Assembly: GCF_902506495.1 (NCBI RefSeq)
Contig: NZ_LR733263.1
Location: 351,372-415,371, forward strand
Origin: Pseudomonas sp. 8O
Lineage (GTDB): Bacteria > Pseudomonadota > Gammaproteobacteria > Pseudomonadales > Pseudomonadaceae
Length of the DNA: 64,000 nt
Direction: 5' to 3'
Shown here: positions 38,545-47,481 of the stretch, in pieces
Layout: the number at the start of each line of letters is the position of its first letter
Position numbering within the stretch: the first letter of the stretch is position 1
Translations under genes and position numbers: made by a program
The notes under the pieces: model-generated
What the model was told of the DNA's origin: nothing
What the model saw: the letters and a program-made list of their open reading frames with translations, nothing else
Databases searched by the model: none

Positions 38545-39885
38545 ATGTTCAAGAATCTCAGCCAGCACTTCGGCCAGGACGGCCTGGCCCCAACCGACAA
38601 GGCGCATCGCAGTCTCGGTCTCGGCGGCACCATCGCCCTGTGGCTAGGCGCCAACGTGGTGGTCACCACCATCCTCACCGGCATGCTGCTGGTGCCGGAT
38701 CTGAAATTCACCCAGGCCATGCTCATCGTCCTGATCGGTTCGGGCATCGGCATCCTGCCGCTGGTACTGGTCGGCCTGATGGGCCAGCGTTCGGGCCTGA
38801 CCACCATGGTGCTGGCACGCGGCAGCTACGGCGTGCACGGCGCCAAGCTGCCGTCGCTGGTCAACCTGCTGACCCTGCTGGCCTGGAGCTGGATCCAGGC
38901 ACTGCTGGCCGGCATGAGCCTGAACTACGCGGTGGAGCACCTGACCGGCTACTCCAACCTGCCGCTGTTCACCATCCTCTGCGAAACCCTGGTACTGCTG
39001 ATCGCCCTGCGCGGCCACCTGGGCATCGAACGAGTCGAGCGCTGGGCCGCCATCGGCATGCTCCTGCTGGCCGGCGCGGTGTTCTACGTGATGGGGCAGA
39101 AATTCGAGTTCGGAAGCCTGCTGGCCATGCCCACCGAACCGCGCAACGAGATCACCCCCGGTATTGCCTTCGATATCGTCATCGCCACCGCGTTTTCCTG
39201 GATTCCGCTGGCCGCTGACTACAACCGCAACTGCCGCAGCCAGGGCGTGGCGGGAGTCGGTACCTGGGTCGGCTATGTCGCGGCAACGCTACTAGCCATG
39301 GGCCTGGGCGCCACGGTGTCGGGCTTCTCTGTATTGACCGGTATGGAACAGACCTACGACCCGGCCGTGCTGCTGGCCGGTTTCGGCTTCGGACTGCCGG
39401 CGGCCATCGTGGTGTTCCTCTCGGTGATGACCACCAATGTCATGTGCGTGTACAGCGCGTCGCTGTCGTACCTGAACATCAGCCCGAAAACCCCGTTCTG
39501 GAAGCCGGCGCTGGCCATCGGCGTGCTGTCGATCCTCGGCTCGCAGATTCCCGGCATTCTCGACAACTTCCAGAGCTTTTTGCTGGTGATCGGCAGTGTG
39601 TTCATCCCGGCCTTTGCGGTGCTGATCGCCGACTACTTCCTGATTAACAAGGGCGACTACGCGGTGGACGAACTGCTCAGTGAAGACGGCGGCCGCTACC
39701 GTTACCTGAGCGGCTTCAACCCGGCCGCCTTCGTCGCCTACGGCCTGGGCGCGGTGCTGGCCTACTACTGGGGCTGGGTCTCGCCGCTGGCCTGGGGCGC
39801 TTCGCTGCCGGTGTTCCTGATCACCGCCGCCAGCTACACGGTGCTGCGACGCTGGGTGCTGGTGCCACGGGCGCAGCTGGCGTAG
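38545..39885 (+). CDS. NCS1-type purine/cytosine permease-family transporter
   Basis: A 446-aa membrane protein of the nucleobase-cation-symport-1 (codB-like) family with about 12 helices. Conserved elements include LGGTIALWLGANVVVTTI near the N-terminus and PLAADYNRNC in the middle. A homologue lies near gbuA in P. aeruginosa, so here too it may carry a guanidino or amine compound rather than a nucleobase; the substrate is not proven. It follows the decarboxylase after a REP element. The last codons lie in a 9-bp tandem repeat (39875-39910), giving four successive in-frame TAG stops. The gene ends at the first of them (39883-39885). Confidence 0.9.
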   Translation: MFKNLSQHFGQDGLAPTDKAHRSLGLGGTIALWLGANVVVTTILTGMLLVPDLKFTQAMLIVLIGSGIGILPLVLVGLMGQRSGLTTMVLARGSYGVHGAKLPSLVNLLTLLAWSWIQALLAGMSLNYAVEHLTGYSNLPLFTILCETLVLLIALRGHLGIERVERWAAIGMLLLAGAVFYVMGQKFEFGSLLAMPTEPRNEITPGIAFDIVIATAFSWIPLAADYNRNCRSQGVAGVGTWVGYVAATLLAMGLGATVSGFSVLTGMEQTYDPAVLLAGFGFGLPAAIVVFLSVMTTNVMCVYSASLSYLNISPKTPFWKPALAIGVLSILGSQIPGILDNFQSFLLVIGSVFIPAFAVLIADYFLINKGDYAVDELLSEDGGRYRYLSGFNPAAFVAYGLGAVLAYYWGWVSPLAWGASLPVFLITAASYTVLRRWVLVPRAQLA

Positions 39886-39910
39886 CTGGCGTAGCTGGCG
39901 TAGCTGGCGT
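39875..39910 (+). repeat. 9-bp tandem repeat (AGCTGGCGT x4) at the NCS1 gene end
   Basis: Four exact copies of AGCTGGCGT, plus a partial fifth, span the stop codon. In the transporter's frame they read CAG-CTG-GCG followed by repeated TAG-CTG-GCG and a final TAG, so each unit restates the stop. Confidence 0.95.
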
Positions 39911-39976
39911 AGCGTGATGACAAATCTGGCGGGTTGCACCCGCCCTACCTGAAACGACTGAGCCTGGCTCACTCTC

Positions 39977-40047
39977 GTAGGGTGCGCCGCGCGCACCAGC
40001 TTGTAATCCGGGACAGCACGATGATCGGTGCGCACGGTGCACCCTAC
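39977..40047. repeat. REP-like palindrome pair (GTAGGGTGCGCC family)
   Basis: Arms at 39977-39997 and 40027-40047 are inverted near-copies. The interval 39913-40169 holds nothing else recognisable apart from the leader of the MBL gene. Confidence 0.88.
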
Positions 40048-40169
40048 GGGCCTGATGCATCAGCGGTGGGAGTCGCGCCTCACGGCGAATCGCACGTACG
40101 CCGCAGAATAATGGCTTCGCCCTGGGCGGGGCTCTTACACTCAGTCGATCGATTGCCGCGAGAGATATC

Positions 40170-40901
40170 ATGAAAATCGTCAGCCGTGACCGTTGGTTCG
40201 AAGTGGAGCACCGCCACGATGGCATCTGCCTGATCCACGAGCCCTACGTGCGCCCCTTCTATCGCTGCAACATGTGGCATGTGCAGGGGCGCGAGCATGA
40301 CGTGTTGATCGATTCGGGCTCCGGGCTGGTCAGCCTGCGCGAGCAACTGCCGTGGCTCACCGAAAAGCCACTGCTGGCGGTGGCCAGTCACTGCCACTTC
40401 GACCATATTGCCGGGCATCACGAATTCGATGAGCGCCTGGTGCATCCGGCCGAAGCCGATATCCTCGCCGCGCCGGACGGCGCCAATACCCTGGCCACCG
40501 ACTTCGTCGGCGACGACATGTTCGAGGCGCATCCGGATTGCCCGCTGTGCTACGCCGAATACCGCGTACGAGCAGCACCAGCCACGCGCCTGATCGAGGA
40601 TGGTGACGTACTGGATTTGGGTAATCGGGTCTTGCAGGTGCTGCACACGCCCGGCCATTCACCGGGTGGCATCAGCCTATGGGAAGCGCAGACGCAAACG
40701 CTTTTCTCCGGCGACATTCTCTACGACGGCCCACTGATCGAAGATGCCTACCACTCGAACCTGGACGATTACGCGCGCAGCCTGAAGCGTCTGCGCGAGC
40801 TGCCGGTACGCACCGTGCACGGCGGGCATTTCGCGAGTTTCTCGGGAGAGCGGATGCGCGAGCTGATAGACGCCTGGTTCGACGCCCATCGGCTCACCTG
40901 A
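40170..40901 (+). CDS. Metallo-beta-lactamase-fold hydrolase
   Basis: A 243-aa MBL-fold protein. The zinc motif HxHxDH reads SHCHFDHIAGHHEF (residues about 71-84), with the third and fourth ligand blocks LHTPGHSPGG and FSGDILYDG, and a final His in HGGHFASF. The GHSPGG block is typical of glyoxalase-II-like, lactonase and persulfide-dioxygenase relatives. The reaction is not identifiable. It does not share a promoter with the guanidino genes, from which it is separated by REP elements, and it is convergent with the 42-aa gene at 40908. Confidence 0.88.
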   Translation: MKIVSRDRWFEVEHRHDGICLIHEPYVRPFYRCNMWHVQGREHDVLIDSGSGLVSLREQLPWLTEKPLLAVASHCHFDHIAGHHEFDERLVHPAEADILAAPDGANTLATDFVGDDMFEAHPDCPLCYAEYRVRAAPATRLIEDGDVLDLGNRVLQVLHTPGHSPGGISLWEAQTQTLFSGDILYDGPLIEDAYHSNLDDYARSLKRLRELPVRTVHGGHFASFSGERMRELIDAWFDAHRLT

Positions 40902-40907
40902 CAAGTT

Positions 40908-41036
40908 TCAGCGACGCTGACGCTCGCGGCGCAGGCGTTGCTGCTCGGCTTCACTGATGCGAATCGGCTGAGGTTGCGGGGCGAGGCCAAGGGCCTGCAG
41001 CAGGGCTTGCAGTTGTTCTTGCAGCTTGGCGAGCAT
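40908..41036 (-). CDS. Small basic conserved protein (42 aa)
   Basis: A 42-residue protein (MLAKLQEQLQALLQALGL..., ending RRERQRR) with an N-terminal amphipathic leucine/glutamine helix, a Pro-Gln turn (APQPQPIRI) and a strongly basic tail. The start at 41036 is decided by an unusually good AGGAGG seven bases upstream; a longer frame from 41102 lacks one. It follows aceK on the same strand after 87 bp and may be co-transcribed. It is too short for domain assignment. It may be missed by routine annotation, so the coding call rests on the ribosome site and sequence character. Confidence 0.65.
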   Translation of the reverse strand: MLAKLQEQLQALLQALGLAPQPQPIRISEAEQQRLRRERQRR

Positions 41037-41123
41037 GGGTACGACCTCCTGCCAAGTAAAGGGAAGAGCCAGCGGCTCACCTATAAGATTAGGCCGGGCC
41101 AAACGGATTTCAACCAGCCTCCG

Positions 41124-42842
41124 TCAAATCACCGGACTCTTGCGTCGATAGGGGAACACGTCGATCACCTTGCCCGCCCGAATCGCCTCCTGCAATTGTT
41201 TCCAGTAATCGGCCTCATAGAGATTGCCATGCAGCTGACTGAACAGCCTGCGCTGCTTGATATCGGCAAACAGGAACGGCGGAAATTCCTCGGGGAACAC
41301 GTCCATCGGCCCCACCGAATACCAGGGCTCGGAACTCATCTCGTCCTCGGGGAAACGCGGCGGCGGGATGCGCCGGAAGTTCACCTCGGTGAGAAAGCAG
41401 ATCTCGTCGTAGTCGTAGAACACCACGCGGCCATGGCGGGTGACACCGAAGTTCTTCAACAACATGTCGCCGGGGAAGATATTGGCCGCCGCCAGTTGCT
41501 TGATGGCCAGGCCGTAGTCGTCCAGCGCCTCGCGCACCTGCGCCTCGTTGGCACTTTCCAGATAGAGATTGAGCGGCGTCATGCGCCGTTCGGTCCAGCA
41601 GTGCCGTACCAGCACGGTGTCACCCTCCACCACCACGGTCGACGGCGCCACTTCCAGCAGTTCGGCGAGACACTCGGGCTCGAACTTGGCCCTGGGGAAC
41701 CGGAAGTCGGCGAACTCCTGGGTATCGGCCATGCGCCCCACACGGTCGACACTTTTCACCAGGCGATACTTCTCGATCACCGTCTTGCGATCCACCGTCT
41801 TGGCGTGGGCGAAGCGGTCCTTGATGATCTTGAACACGGTGTTGAAGCCCGGCAGGGTGAACACGCTCATGACCATGCCGCGTACACCGGGCGCCATGAT
41901 GAAGCGATCATCGGTGCCAGCCAGGTGGCCGATCAGGGCGCGGTAGAACTCGGATTTGCCGTGCTTGTAGAAGCCGATCGAAGTGTACAACTCGGCGATG
42001 TGCTTGCCCGGCAGGATGCGCTTGAGAAAACCGACGAACTCGGCCGGAATCGCCACGTCCACCATGAAGTAGCTGCGGGTGAAGGAGAAGATGATCGACA
42101 CCTCTGCCTCGTCGGTGATCGCCGCATCGGCCTGGATACCCTGCCCTTCGCGGTGCAACAGCGGGATCGCCAGCGGCCACTGCTCCTCACGGTTGTAGAT
42201 GCGCCCGATCAGGTAGGCGCCCTTGTTGCGGTATAGCACCGAGGAGAACAACTCGATGCACAGCTGCGGGTCCTTGCAGACCCAATCCGGCAGGCTGGCG
42301 CGCAGCTGCTCCTCCAGGCGCTGCAGGTCGCGCGACAGATCCTCGTAGGGCGCATCGAAACGGTAATCGTCGAAGATCGCCTGCAATGCCAAGAGTAGTT
42401 CGCCAGCAGGTCGATAGCTGCGCGTCTGCGCCGCACTGGGCTGCTTGCGCAGGGACGGTCGCGTGGTGTGGATGAACATGCAGCCATCGCTGATCTGGTC
42501 ATGGCTGAACAGGCTGCAGAAGATCGAGTTGAACCAGGTTTCCGCCAGTTCGTCGTCGAAACGCAGATCGATCAGGGCGATGTAGGCGCTCTTGACCAGC
42601 GGCCACTGCGTTACGTCCAGCAGCGAAGCATCGAACCCTTGCAGCAGACGCTCGCGGGTTTCTGCGACCTTCTCTTCGTACAGGTTGATACGCGCCGCCG
42701 ACGCTTGCTGAGCCTCCTGCCATTGCGCCTGCTCGAAGCGAACGCGCGCGCCATCGGTGATCTGGCGAAAATGCTCGCGATAATCGTCGAAGCCATCGAG
42801 GATCAGGCGAGCGATCTCGCTGGCCGACCATTGCTGCGCCAT
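41124..42842 (-). CDS. aceK: Isocitrate dehydrogenase kinase/phosphatase AceK
   Basis: A 572-aa bifunctional enzyme that phosphorylates and dephosphorylates isocitrate dehydrogenase, directing carbon into the glyoxylate bypass during growth on acetate or fatty acids. Characteristic segments are [56 protein letters not shown] and [16 protein letters not shown], with catalytic Asp in the last two. Length is close to the E. coli enzyme (578 aa). The start at 42842 ([13 protein letters not shown]) has GAGGT seven bases upstream; the frame extends 150 codons further but reads through a REP element and is not protein-like. It is a solitary gene here, without aceBA nearby. Confidence 0.97.
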   Translation of the reverse strand: MAQQWSASEIARLILDGFDDYREHFRQITDGARVRFEQAQWQEAQQASAARINLYEEKVAETRERLLQGFDASLLDVTQWPLVKSAYIALIDLRFDDELAETWFNSIFCSLFSHDQISDGCMFIHTTRPSLRKQPSAAQTRSYRPAGELLLALQAIFDDYRFDAPYEDLSRDLQRLEEQLRASLPDWVCKDPQLCIELFSSVLYRNKGAYLIGRIYNREEQWPLAIPLLHREGQGIQADAAITDEAEVSIIFSFTRSYFMVDVAIPAEFVGFLKRILPGKHIAELYTSIGFYKHGKSEFYRALIGHLAGTDDRFIMAPGVRGMVMSVFTLPGFNTVFKIIKDRFAHAKTVDRKTVIEKYRLVKSVDRVGRMADTQEFADFRFPRAKFEPECLAELLEVAPSTVVVEGDTVLVRHCWTERRMTPLNLYLESANEAQVREALDDYGLAIKQLAAANIFPGDMLLKNFGVTRHGRVVFYDYDEICFLTEVNFRRIPPPRFPEDEMSSEPWYSVGPMDVFPEEFPPFLFADIKQRRLFSQLHGNLYEADYWKQLQEAIRAGKVIDVFPYRRKSPVI

Positions 42843-42898
42843 GGAAGTACCTCGCAAGGAAATGAGTGAAGCGAGCTTAGCCTCAAAGCCGGCCAAAC

Positions 42899-42958
42899 GT
42901 AGCCCGGATGCAATCCGGGGACTATCGCTCAAGTCTTCCCGGATTTCATCCGGGCTAC
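42899..42958. repeat. REP-like palindrome pair (GTAGCCCGGAT family)
   Basis: Arms at 42899-42919 and 42938-42958 are inverted, one with GCAATCC and the other with TTTCATCC in the centre. They lie between the divergent aceK and EamA genes. Confidence 0.9.
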
Positions 42959-43053
42959 GGGATGGCACAAACCTCGTTCGAAAGCGCGATGCGGATTGCC
43001 ATAACCCCGCCCAGCGGCAACACTCTCGGCCCCACCCTGTCGGATGCTTCACC

Positions 43054-43944
43054 GTGCGTACCGCCGATCTGTTTCGCCTGCTGCTGCTCGCCGCCATCTG
43101 GGGCGCGAGCTTCCTGTTCATGCGCGTTGCCGCACCGGTCCTCGGCAGCATGCCGACTGCCTTCTTTCGCGCCAGCTTCGGCGTGCTGGGCTTGCTCGCA
43201 CTGCTCCTGCTGCTGCGCTGCGATTGGGACTTTCGCGGCAAGTTGCGTATCTGCCTGGGCCTGGGCGTGATCAATGCCGGCCTGCCTTCAGCCATGTATT
43301 GCCTGGCGGCGCTGATTCTGCCGGCCGGTTATTCGGCGATCTTCAACGCCACCACCCCTTTGATGGGCGTGCTGATCGGCGCGCTGTTCTTCCATGAGGG
43401 CATCACCCGCAGCAAGGCGGCGGGCGTATTCCTTGGTCTGCTCGGCGTGGCGGTGCTGACCCGCACCGGCCCGGTGGCCTTCGATCTGCAACTGCTGATG
43501 GGCGCCGGCGCCTGCCTGGTGGCCACCACCTGCTACGGCTTCGCCGGGTTTCTCACCCGCCGCTGGATCGGTCAGCAAGGCGGTCTGGACAACCGCCTGA
43601 CCGCCTTCGCCAGCCTGGCGGGGGCCAGCCTGTTCCTGTTGCCGCTGTTCATCGGCAGCCTGACGCTGCAACCGCCGGCAAGCTGGGGCGGTATCGAGGT
43701 GTGGCTGTCGCTGGCCGGCCTGGGCCTGGTCTGCACGGCATTCGCCTATGTGCTGTATTTCCGCCTGCTGACCGATATCGGGCCGATCAAGGCCAGCACC
43801 ACCACCTTCCTGATTCCGCCATTTGGCGTGTTGTGGGGCGCCCTGCTGCTGGGTGAGCCGCTGAGCTGGGACTACCTGCCCGGCGGCGTGCTGATCGCAC
43901 TAGCGCTTTGGCTGGTGGTCAGGCCCAGCGTAACCAGGACGTAG
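43054..43944 (+). CDS. EamA-family (DMT superfamily) metabolite exporter
   Basis: A 296-aa inner-membrane protein with ten predicted helices and the duplicated EamA domain ([19 protein letters not shown] in the first half, [20 protein letters not shown] in the second). DMT exporters export amino acids, sugars or drugs; no substrate can be named. I use the GTG at 43054 ([12 protein letters not shown]), which gives the usual family length; the open frame upstream reads through the REP element. The stop codon TAG belongs to the following REP arm (43941). Confidence 0.87.
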   Translation: MRTADLFRLLLLAAIWGASFLFMRVAAPVLGSMPTAFFRASFGVLGLLALLLLLRCDWDFRGKLRICLGLGVINAGLPSAMYCLAALILPAGYSAIFNATTPLMGVLIGALFFHEGITRSKAAGVFLGLLGVAVLTRTGPVAFDLQLLMGAGACLVATTCYGFAGFLTRRWIGQQGGLDNRLTAFASLAGASLFLLPLFIGSLTLQPPASWGGIEVWLSLAGLGLVCTAFAYVLYFRLLTDIGPIKASTTTFLIPPFGVLWGALLLGEPLSWDYLPGGVLIALALWLVVRPSVTRT

Positions 43945-44004
43945 GGTGCGCCGTGCGCACCTAAGCCACCGCGAAACAACCCCGGTGCGCAAGGCGCACC
44001 CTAC
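43941..44004. repeat. REP-like palindrome pair (GTAGGGTGCGCC family) at convergent gene ends
   Basis: Inverted arms at 43941-43961 and 43984-44004 separate the convergent EamA and cysK genes. The EamA stop codon lies in the left arm. The pair may act as a bidirectional mRNA 3' end. Confidence 0.9.
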
Positions 44005-44016
44005 GAAAAAGCCGCT

Positions 44017-44988
44017 TTACTGCTGCAGCTCCTGCTCGGTGAACATATCGCTGAACAGCATGCTCGACAGGTAGCGCTCGCCAGAGTCCGGCAGGATCAC
44101 CACGATGGTCTTGCCCTGCATTTCCGGCTTCTCCGCCAGACGCACTGCCGCCACCATGGCTGCGCCACAGGAGATGCCGCAGAGAATGCCTTCCTCGCGC
44201 ATCAGGCGCAGGGCCATGGCCTTGGATTCGTCATCATTGACCTGCTCGACCTGATCGACCATCGCCAGGTCGAGGTTCTTCGGCACGAAACCGGCGCCGA
44301 TACCCTGGATCTTGTGCGGCGCGGGTTTGACCTCGTCACCGGCCAGAGTCTGGCTGATCACCGGCGAGCCCACAGGCTCCACCGCAACCGACAGGATCGG
44401 CTTGCCCTGGGTTTGCTTGATATAGCGCGAAACCCCGGTGATGGTGCCGCCAGTGCCCACACCAGCGACCAGCACGTCGATGGCTCCTTCGGTGTCGCGC
44501 CAGATTTCCGGGCCAGTGGTCTTTTCGTGAATGGCCGGGTTGGCCGGGTTCTCGAACTGCTGCGGCAGGTAGTAATCGGGGTTGGCAGCGGCCAGCTCGT
44601 TGGCCTTCTCGATAGCGCCCTTCATGCCCTTGGCGGGCTCGGTCAGCACCAGTTCGGCACCGAGGGCCTTGAGCACCTTGCGTCGTTCCAGGCTCATCGA
44701 GGCAGGCATGGTCAGCACCAGCTTGTAGCCGCGTGCGGCAGCGACGAACGCCAGGCCGATACCGGTATTGCCGGAGGTCGGCTCGACGATGGTCATGCCC
44801 GGCTTGAGCACACCGCGCTCCTCAGCGTCCCAGATCATGCTGGCGCCGATGCGGCACTTGACCGAGTACGCCGGGTTGCGGCCTTCGATCTTGGCCAGAA
44901 TGGTCACGCCTTTGGGCCCCAGGCGGTTGATCATGACCAGCGGCGTGTTACCGATGGCCTGGGAGTTGTCTGCGAAGATACGACTCAT
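44017..44988 (-). CDS. cysK: Cysteine synthase A (O-acetylserine sulfhydrylase)
   Basis: A 323-aa PLP enzyme. The PLP lysine lies in [16 protein letters not shown], the substrate loop is [13 protein letters not shown] and the phosphate-binding glycine loop is [15 protein letters not shown]. It makes cysteine from O-acetylserine and sulfide. The sequence resembles Pseudomonas CysK, and the CysM alternative is less likely. The start at 44988 (MSRIFADN) has AAGGA eight bases before it; a longer frame from 45081 is not conserved. It is divergent from the MoxR gene, and the intergenic region contains a perfect 15-bp odd palindrome (45080). Confidence 0.95.
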   Translation of the reverse strand: MSRIFADNSQAIGNTPLVMINRLGPKGVTILAKIEGRNPAYSVKCRIGASMIWDAEERGVLKPGMTIVEPTSGNTGIGLAFVAAARGYKLVLTMPASMSLERRKVLKALGAELVLTEPAKGMKGAIEKANELAAANPDYYLPQQFENPANPAIHEKTTGPEIWRDTEGAIDVLVAGVGTGGTITGVSRYIKQTQGKPILSVAVEPVGSPVISQTLAGDEVKPAPHKIQGIGAGFVPKNLDLAMVDQVEQVNDDESKAMALRLMREEGILCGISCGAAMVAAVRLAEKPEMQGKTIVVILPDSGERYLSSMLFSDMFTEQELQQ

Positions 44989-45079
44989 GACGGAAGTCCT
45001 TGCGGGCAGGGAAAACCCCAAGCCTAAGCCTCCCCCTGGCACACGTCCAGCCAGCAGACCGAAAGCCGGGTGACTCGCC

Positions 45080-45094
45080 ATTCAGTGACTGAAT
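45080..45094. promoter_or_regulatory. Perfect 15-bp palindrome between cysK and moxR
   Basis: ATTCAGT and ACTGAAT are perfectly inverted around one G. It lies 92 bp before the cysK ATG and 102 bp before the MoxR ATG. A possible -10 box (TATAGT) for moxR lies near 45131. It could be a regulator site, for example for CysB, but no consensus match is claimed. Confidence 0.45.
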
Positions 45095-45195
45095 ACTGCG
45101 TCTGCGTTCACAGCCACCGGAGCTGCGCGTTATAGTCGCACTCTGAATTTCTGCTGCGGGCCGGCCCCGCGCGTTACCGTTCCGAGGATTTTCCG

Positions 45196-46041
45196 ATGAA
45201 GTTCGAAGGCACCCAGTCCTACGTCGCCACCGACGACCTCAAGCTTGCGGTCAACGCCGCCATTACCCTGCAACGCCCGCTGCTGGTCAAGGGTGAGCCA
45301 GGCACCGGCAAGACCATGCTTGCCGAACAACTGGCCGACGCCTTCGGCGCCAGGTTGATCACCTGGCACATCAAGTCCACCACCAAGGCGCACCAGGGCC
45401 TGTACGAATACGATGCGGTCAGCCGCCTGCGTGACTCGCAGCTCGACTCGGACAAGGTTCACGACGTTCGCAACTACATCAAGAAAGGCAAGCTGTGGGA
45501 GGCGTTCGAGTCCGACGAGCGCGTGATCCTGCTGATCGACGAGATCGACAAGGCCGACATCGAGTTCCCCAACGACCTGTTGCAGGAACTCGACAAGATG
45601 GAGTTCTACGTTTACGAGACCAACGAGACGATCAAGGCCAAGCAGCGCCCGATCATCATCATCACCTCGAACAACGAGAAGGAACTGCCGGACGCCTTCC
45701 TGCGCCGCTGCTTCTTCCACTACATCGCCTTCCCGGATCGCGACACCCTGAAGAAGATCGTCGACGTGCACTATCCCAACATCAGCGGCGAGCTGGTGGC
45801 CGAAGCGCTGGACGTGTTCTTCGATGTACGCAAGGTGCCAGGCCTGAAGAAGAAGCCCTCGACCAGCGAGCTGGTGGATTGGCTGAAGCTGCTGATGGCC
45901 GACCACATCGGCGAAGCGGTACTGCGCGAGCGCGACCCGACCAAGGCCATCCCGCCGCTGGCCGGCGCCCTGGTGAAGAACGAGCAGGATGTACAGCTGC
46001 TCGAGCGACTGGCCTTCATGACCCGCCGCGCTTCTCGGTAA
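45196..46041 (+). CDS. MoxR-family AAA+ ATPase
   Basis: A 281-aa AAA+ protein. Walker A is GEPGTGKTM (residues about 33-41), Walker B is ILLIDEIDKAD, sensor I is ITSNNEKELPDAFLRR, and a C-terminal lid follows. MoxR ATPases act as chaperones with von Willebrand A partner proteins to activate metalloenzymes or membrane complexes. The partner here is the VWA gene 134 bp downstream, which probably forms one operon despite the intervening 24-bp inverted repeat. The client is unknown. Confidence 0.92.
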   Translation: MKFEGTQSYVATDDLKLAVNAAITLQRPLLVKGEPGTGKTMLAEQLADAFGARLITWHIKSTTKAHQGLYEYDAVSRLRDSQLDSDKVHDVRNYIKKGKLWEAFESDERVILLIDEIDKADIEFPNDLLQELDKMEFYVYETNETIKAKQRPIIIITSNNEKELPDAFLRRCFFHYIAFPDRDTLKKIVDVHYPNISGELVAEALDVFFDVRKVPGLKKKPSTSELVDWLKLLMADHIGEAVLRERDPTKAIPPLAGALVKNEQDVQLLERLAFMTRRASR

Positions 46042-46060
46042 CGGACACTGATCTGAAACT

Positions 46061-46129
46061 GTAGGAGCCAGCTTGCTGGCGATCCGACGCACTGCCGATG
46101 TCACTGATCGCCAGCAAGCTGGCTCCTAC
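46061..46129. repeat. Long perfect inverted repeat between moxR and the VWA gene
   Basis: 24-base perfect arms (46061-46084 and 46106-46129, beginning GTAGGAGCCAGCTTGCTGGCGA) flank a 21-base loop. As mRNA this would form a very stable hairpin between the two operon genes. The motif is related to common Pseudomonas GTAGGAGC repeats. Confidence 0.95.
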
Positions 46130-46175
46130 ACAGAGCGCCCCAAGCGGGGAATGATTCTGCAAGTGAGGGCGCAGC

Positions 46176-47354
46176 ATGCTGCTTAATCTATTCAACGAAA
46201 TGCGCGCGGCCAAGGTGCCGGTGTCGGTGCGCGAGCTGCTCGACCTGATCAACGCGCTCAAACATAACGTCGTGTTCGCCGACATGGACGAGTTCTACTA
46301 CCTGGCGCGGGCGATTCTGGTGAAGGACGAACGTCACTTCGACAAGTTCGACCGTGCCTTCGGCGCCTACTTCAAGGGCCTGGAGAACCTCAACCAGCAT
46401 ATCGAGGCGATGATCCCCGAGGAATGGCTGCGCAAGGAATTCGAGCGCCTGCTGAGCGACGAGGAGAAGGCGCAGATCCAGAGCCTGGGCGGCCTCGACA
46501 AGCTGATCGAGGAGTTCAAGAAGCGCCTCGAGGAGCAGAAGGAAAAGCACGCCGGCGGCAACAAGTGGATCGGCACCGGCGGCACCAGCCCGTTCGGCTC
46601 CGGCGGCTACAACCCGGAAGGCATTCGCGTCGGCGATGCCGGCAAGCGCCAGGGCAAGGCCGCCAAGGTGTGGGACCAGCGTGAGTACAAGAACCTCGAC
46701 GACCAGGTCGAGCTGGGCACGCGCAACATCAAGGTCGCGCTGCGTCGCCTGCGCAAGTTCGCCCGCCAGGGCGCAGCCGAGGAACTGGACCTGGACGGCA
46801 CCATCGACCACACCGCGAAGGACGGCGGCCTGCTCAACATCCAGATGCGCCCGGAACGCCGCAACACGGTGAAGCTCCTGCTGCTGCTGGACATCGGCGG
46901 CTCGATGGATGCCCACGTCAAGGTCTGCGAGGAGCTGTTCTCCGCCTGCAAGACCGAGTTCAAGCATCTGGAGTATTTCTACTTCCACAACTTCATCTAC
47001 GAGAGCGTGTGGAAGAACAACATGCGTCGCACCAGCGAGCGCACCTCGACCATTGACCTGCTGCACAAGTACGGCGCCGACTACAAGGTGGTGTTCGTCG
47101 GCGACGCAGCCATGGCGCCCTACGAGATCACCCAGGCCGGCGGCAGCGTCGAGCACTGGAACGAGGAAGCCGGCTACGTCTGGATGAAGCGCTTCACCGA
47201 GAAGTTCAAGAAGATCATCTGGATCAACCCCTACCCCAAGGACACCTGGAACTACACCGCCTCCACCGGTCTGGTGCGCGAACTGATCGAAGATCGCATG
47301 TACCCGCTGACCCTGCAGGGGCTGGAAGACGGGATGAAGTACCTGTCCAAGTAA
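46176..47354 (+). CDS. VWA-domain (CoxE-like) partner of MoxR
   Basis: A 392-aa protein. The first 180 residues are helical and charged (SLGGLDKLIEEFKKRLEEQ and a Gly-rich linker), and the C-terminal half is a von Willebrand A fold with MIDAS-type LLLLDIGGSMDAHVKV and a typical distal threonine/aspartate pattern. In this MIDAS the usual DxSxS reads DIGGSMD, so one serine is replaced by glycine. Such proteins pair with MoxR ATPases. The gene is followed by a strong terminator. Confidence 0.9.
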   Translation: MLLNLFNEMRAAKVPVSVRELLDLINALKHNVVFADMDEFYYLARAILVKDERHFDKFDRAFGAYFKGLENLNQHIEAMIPEEWLRKEFERLLSDEEKAQIQSLGGLDKLIEEFKKRLEEQKEKHAGGNKWIGTGGTSPFGSGGYNPEGIRVGDAGKRQGKAAKVWDQREYKNLDDQVELGTRNIKVALRRLRKFARQGAAEELDLDGTIDHTAKDGGLLNIQMRPERRNTVKLLLLLDIGGSMDAHVKVCEELFSACKTEFKHLEYFYFHNFIYESVWKNNMRRTSERTSTIDLLHKYGADYKVVFVGDAAMAPYEITQAGGSVEHWNEEAGYVWMKRFTEKFKKIIWINPYPKDTWNYTASTGLVRELIEDRMYPLTLQGLEDGMKYLSK

Positions 47355-47371
47355 GACTTCAAGCCGCAACG

Positions 47372-47411
47372 AAAAACGCCGCGAGCCCTCTGCAGGGTTC
47401 GCGGCGTTTTC
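47372..47411 (+). terminator. Terminator after the moxR-VWA operon
   Basis: A 17-base arm (47373-47389) pairs with 47394-47410, with one G-U pair and a 4-base loop. It ends in TTTT on the plus strand. The arms start and end in A and T runs, so it could also work on the minus strand for DUF2167. Confidence 0.9.
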
Positions 47412-47472
47412 GTAGCCCGGATGCAATCCGGGAACTCTTGTAAACCCAGGCCCCGGATTGCATCCGGGCTAC
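47412..47472. repeat. REP-like palindrome pair (GTAGCCCGGAT family)
   Basis: Inverted 21-base arms (47412-47432 and 47452-47472) directly abut the terminator of the VWA gene and lie 10 bp before the DUF2167 stop. Confidence 0.9.
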
Positions 47473-47481
47473 GGACTGAAC

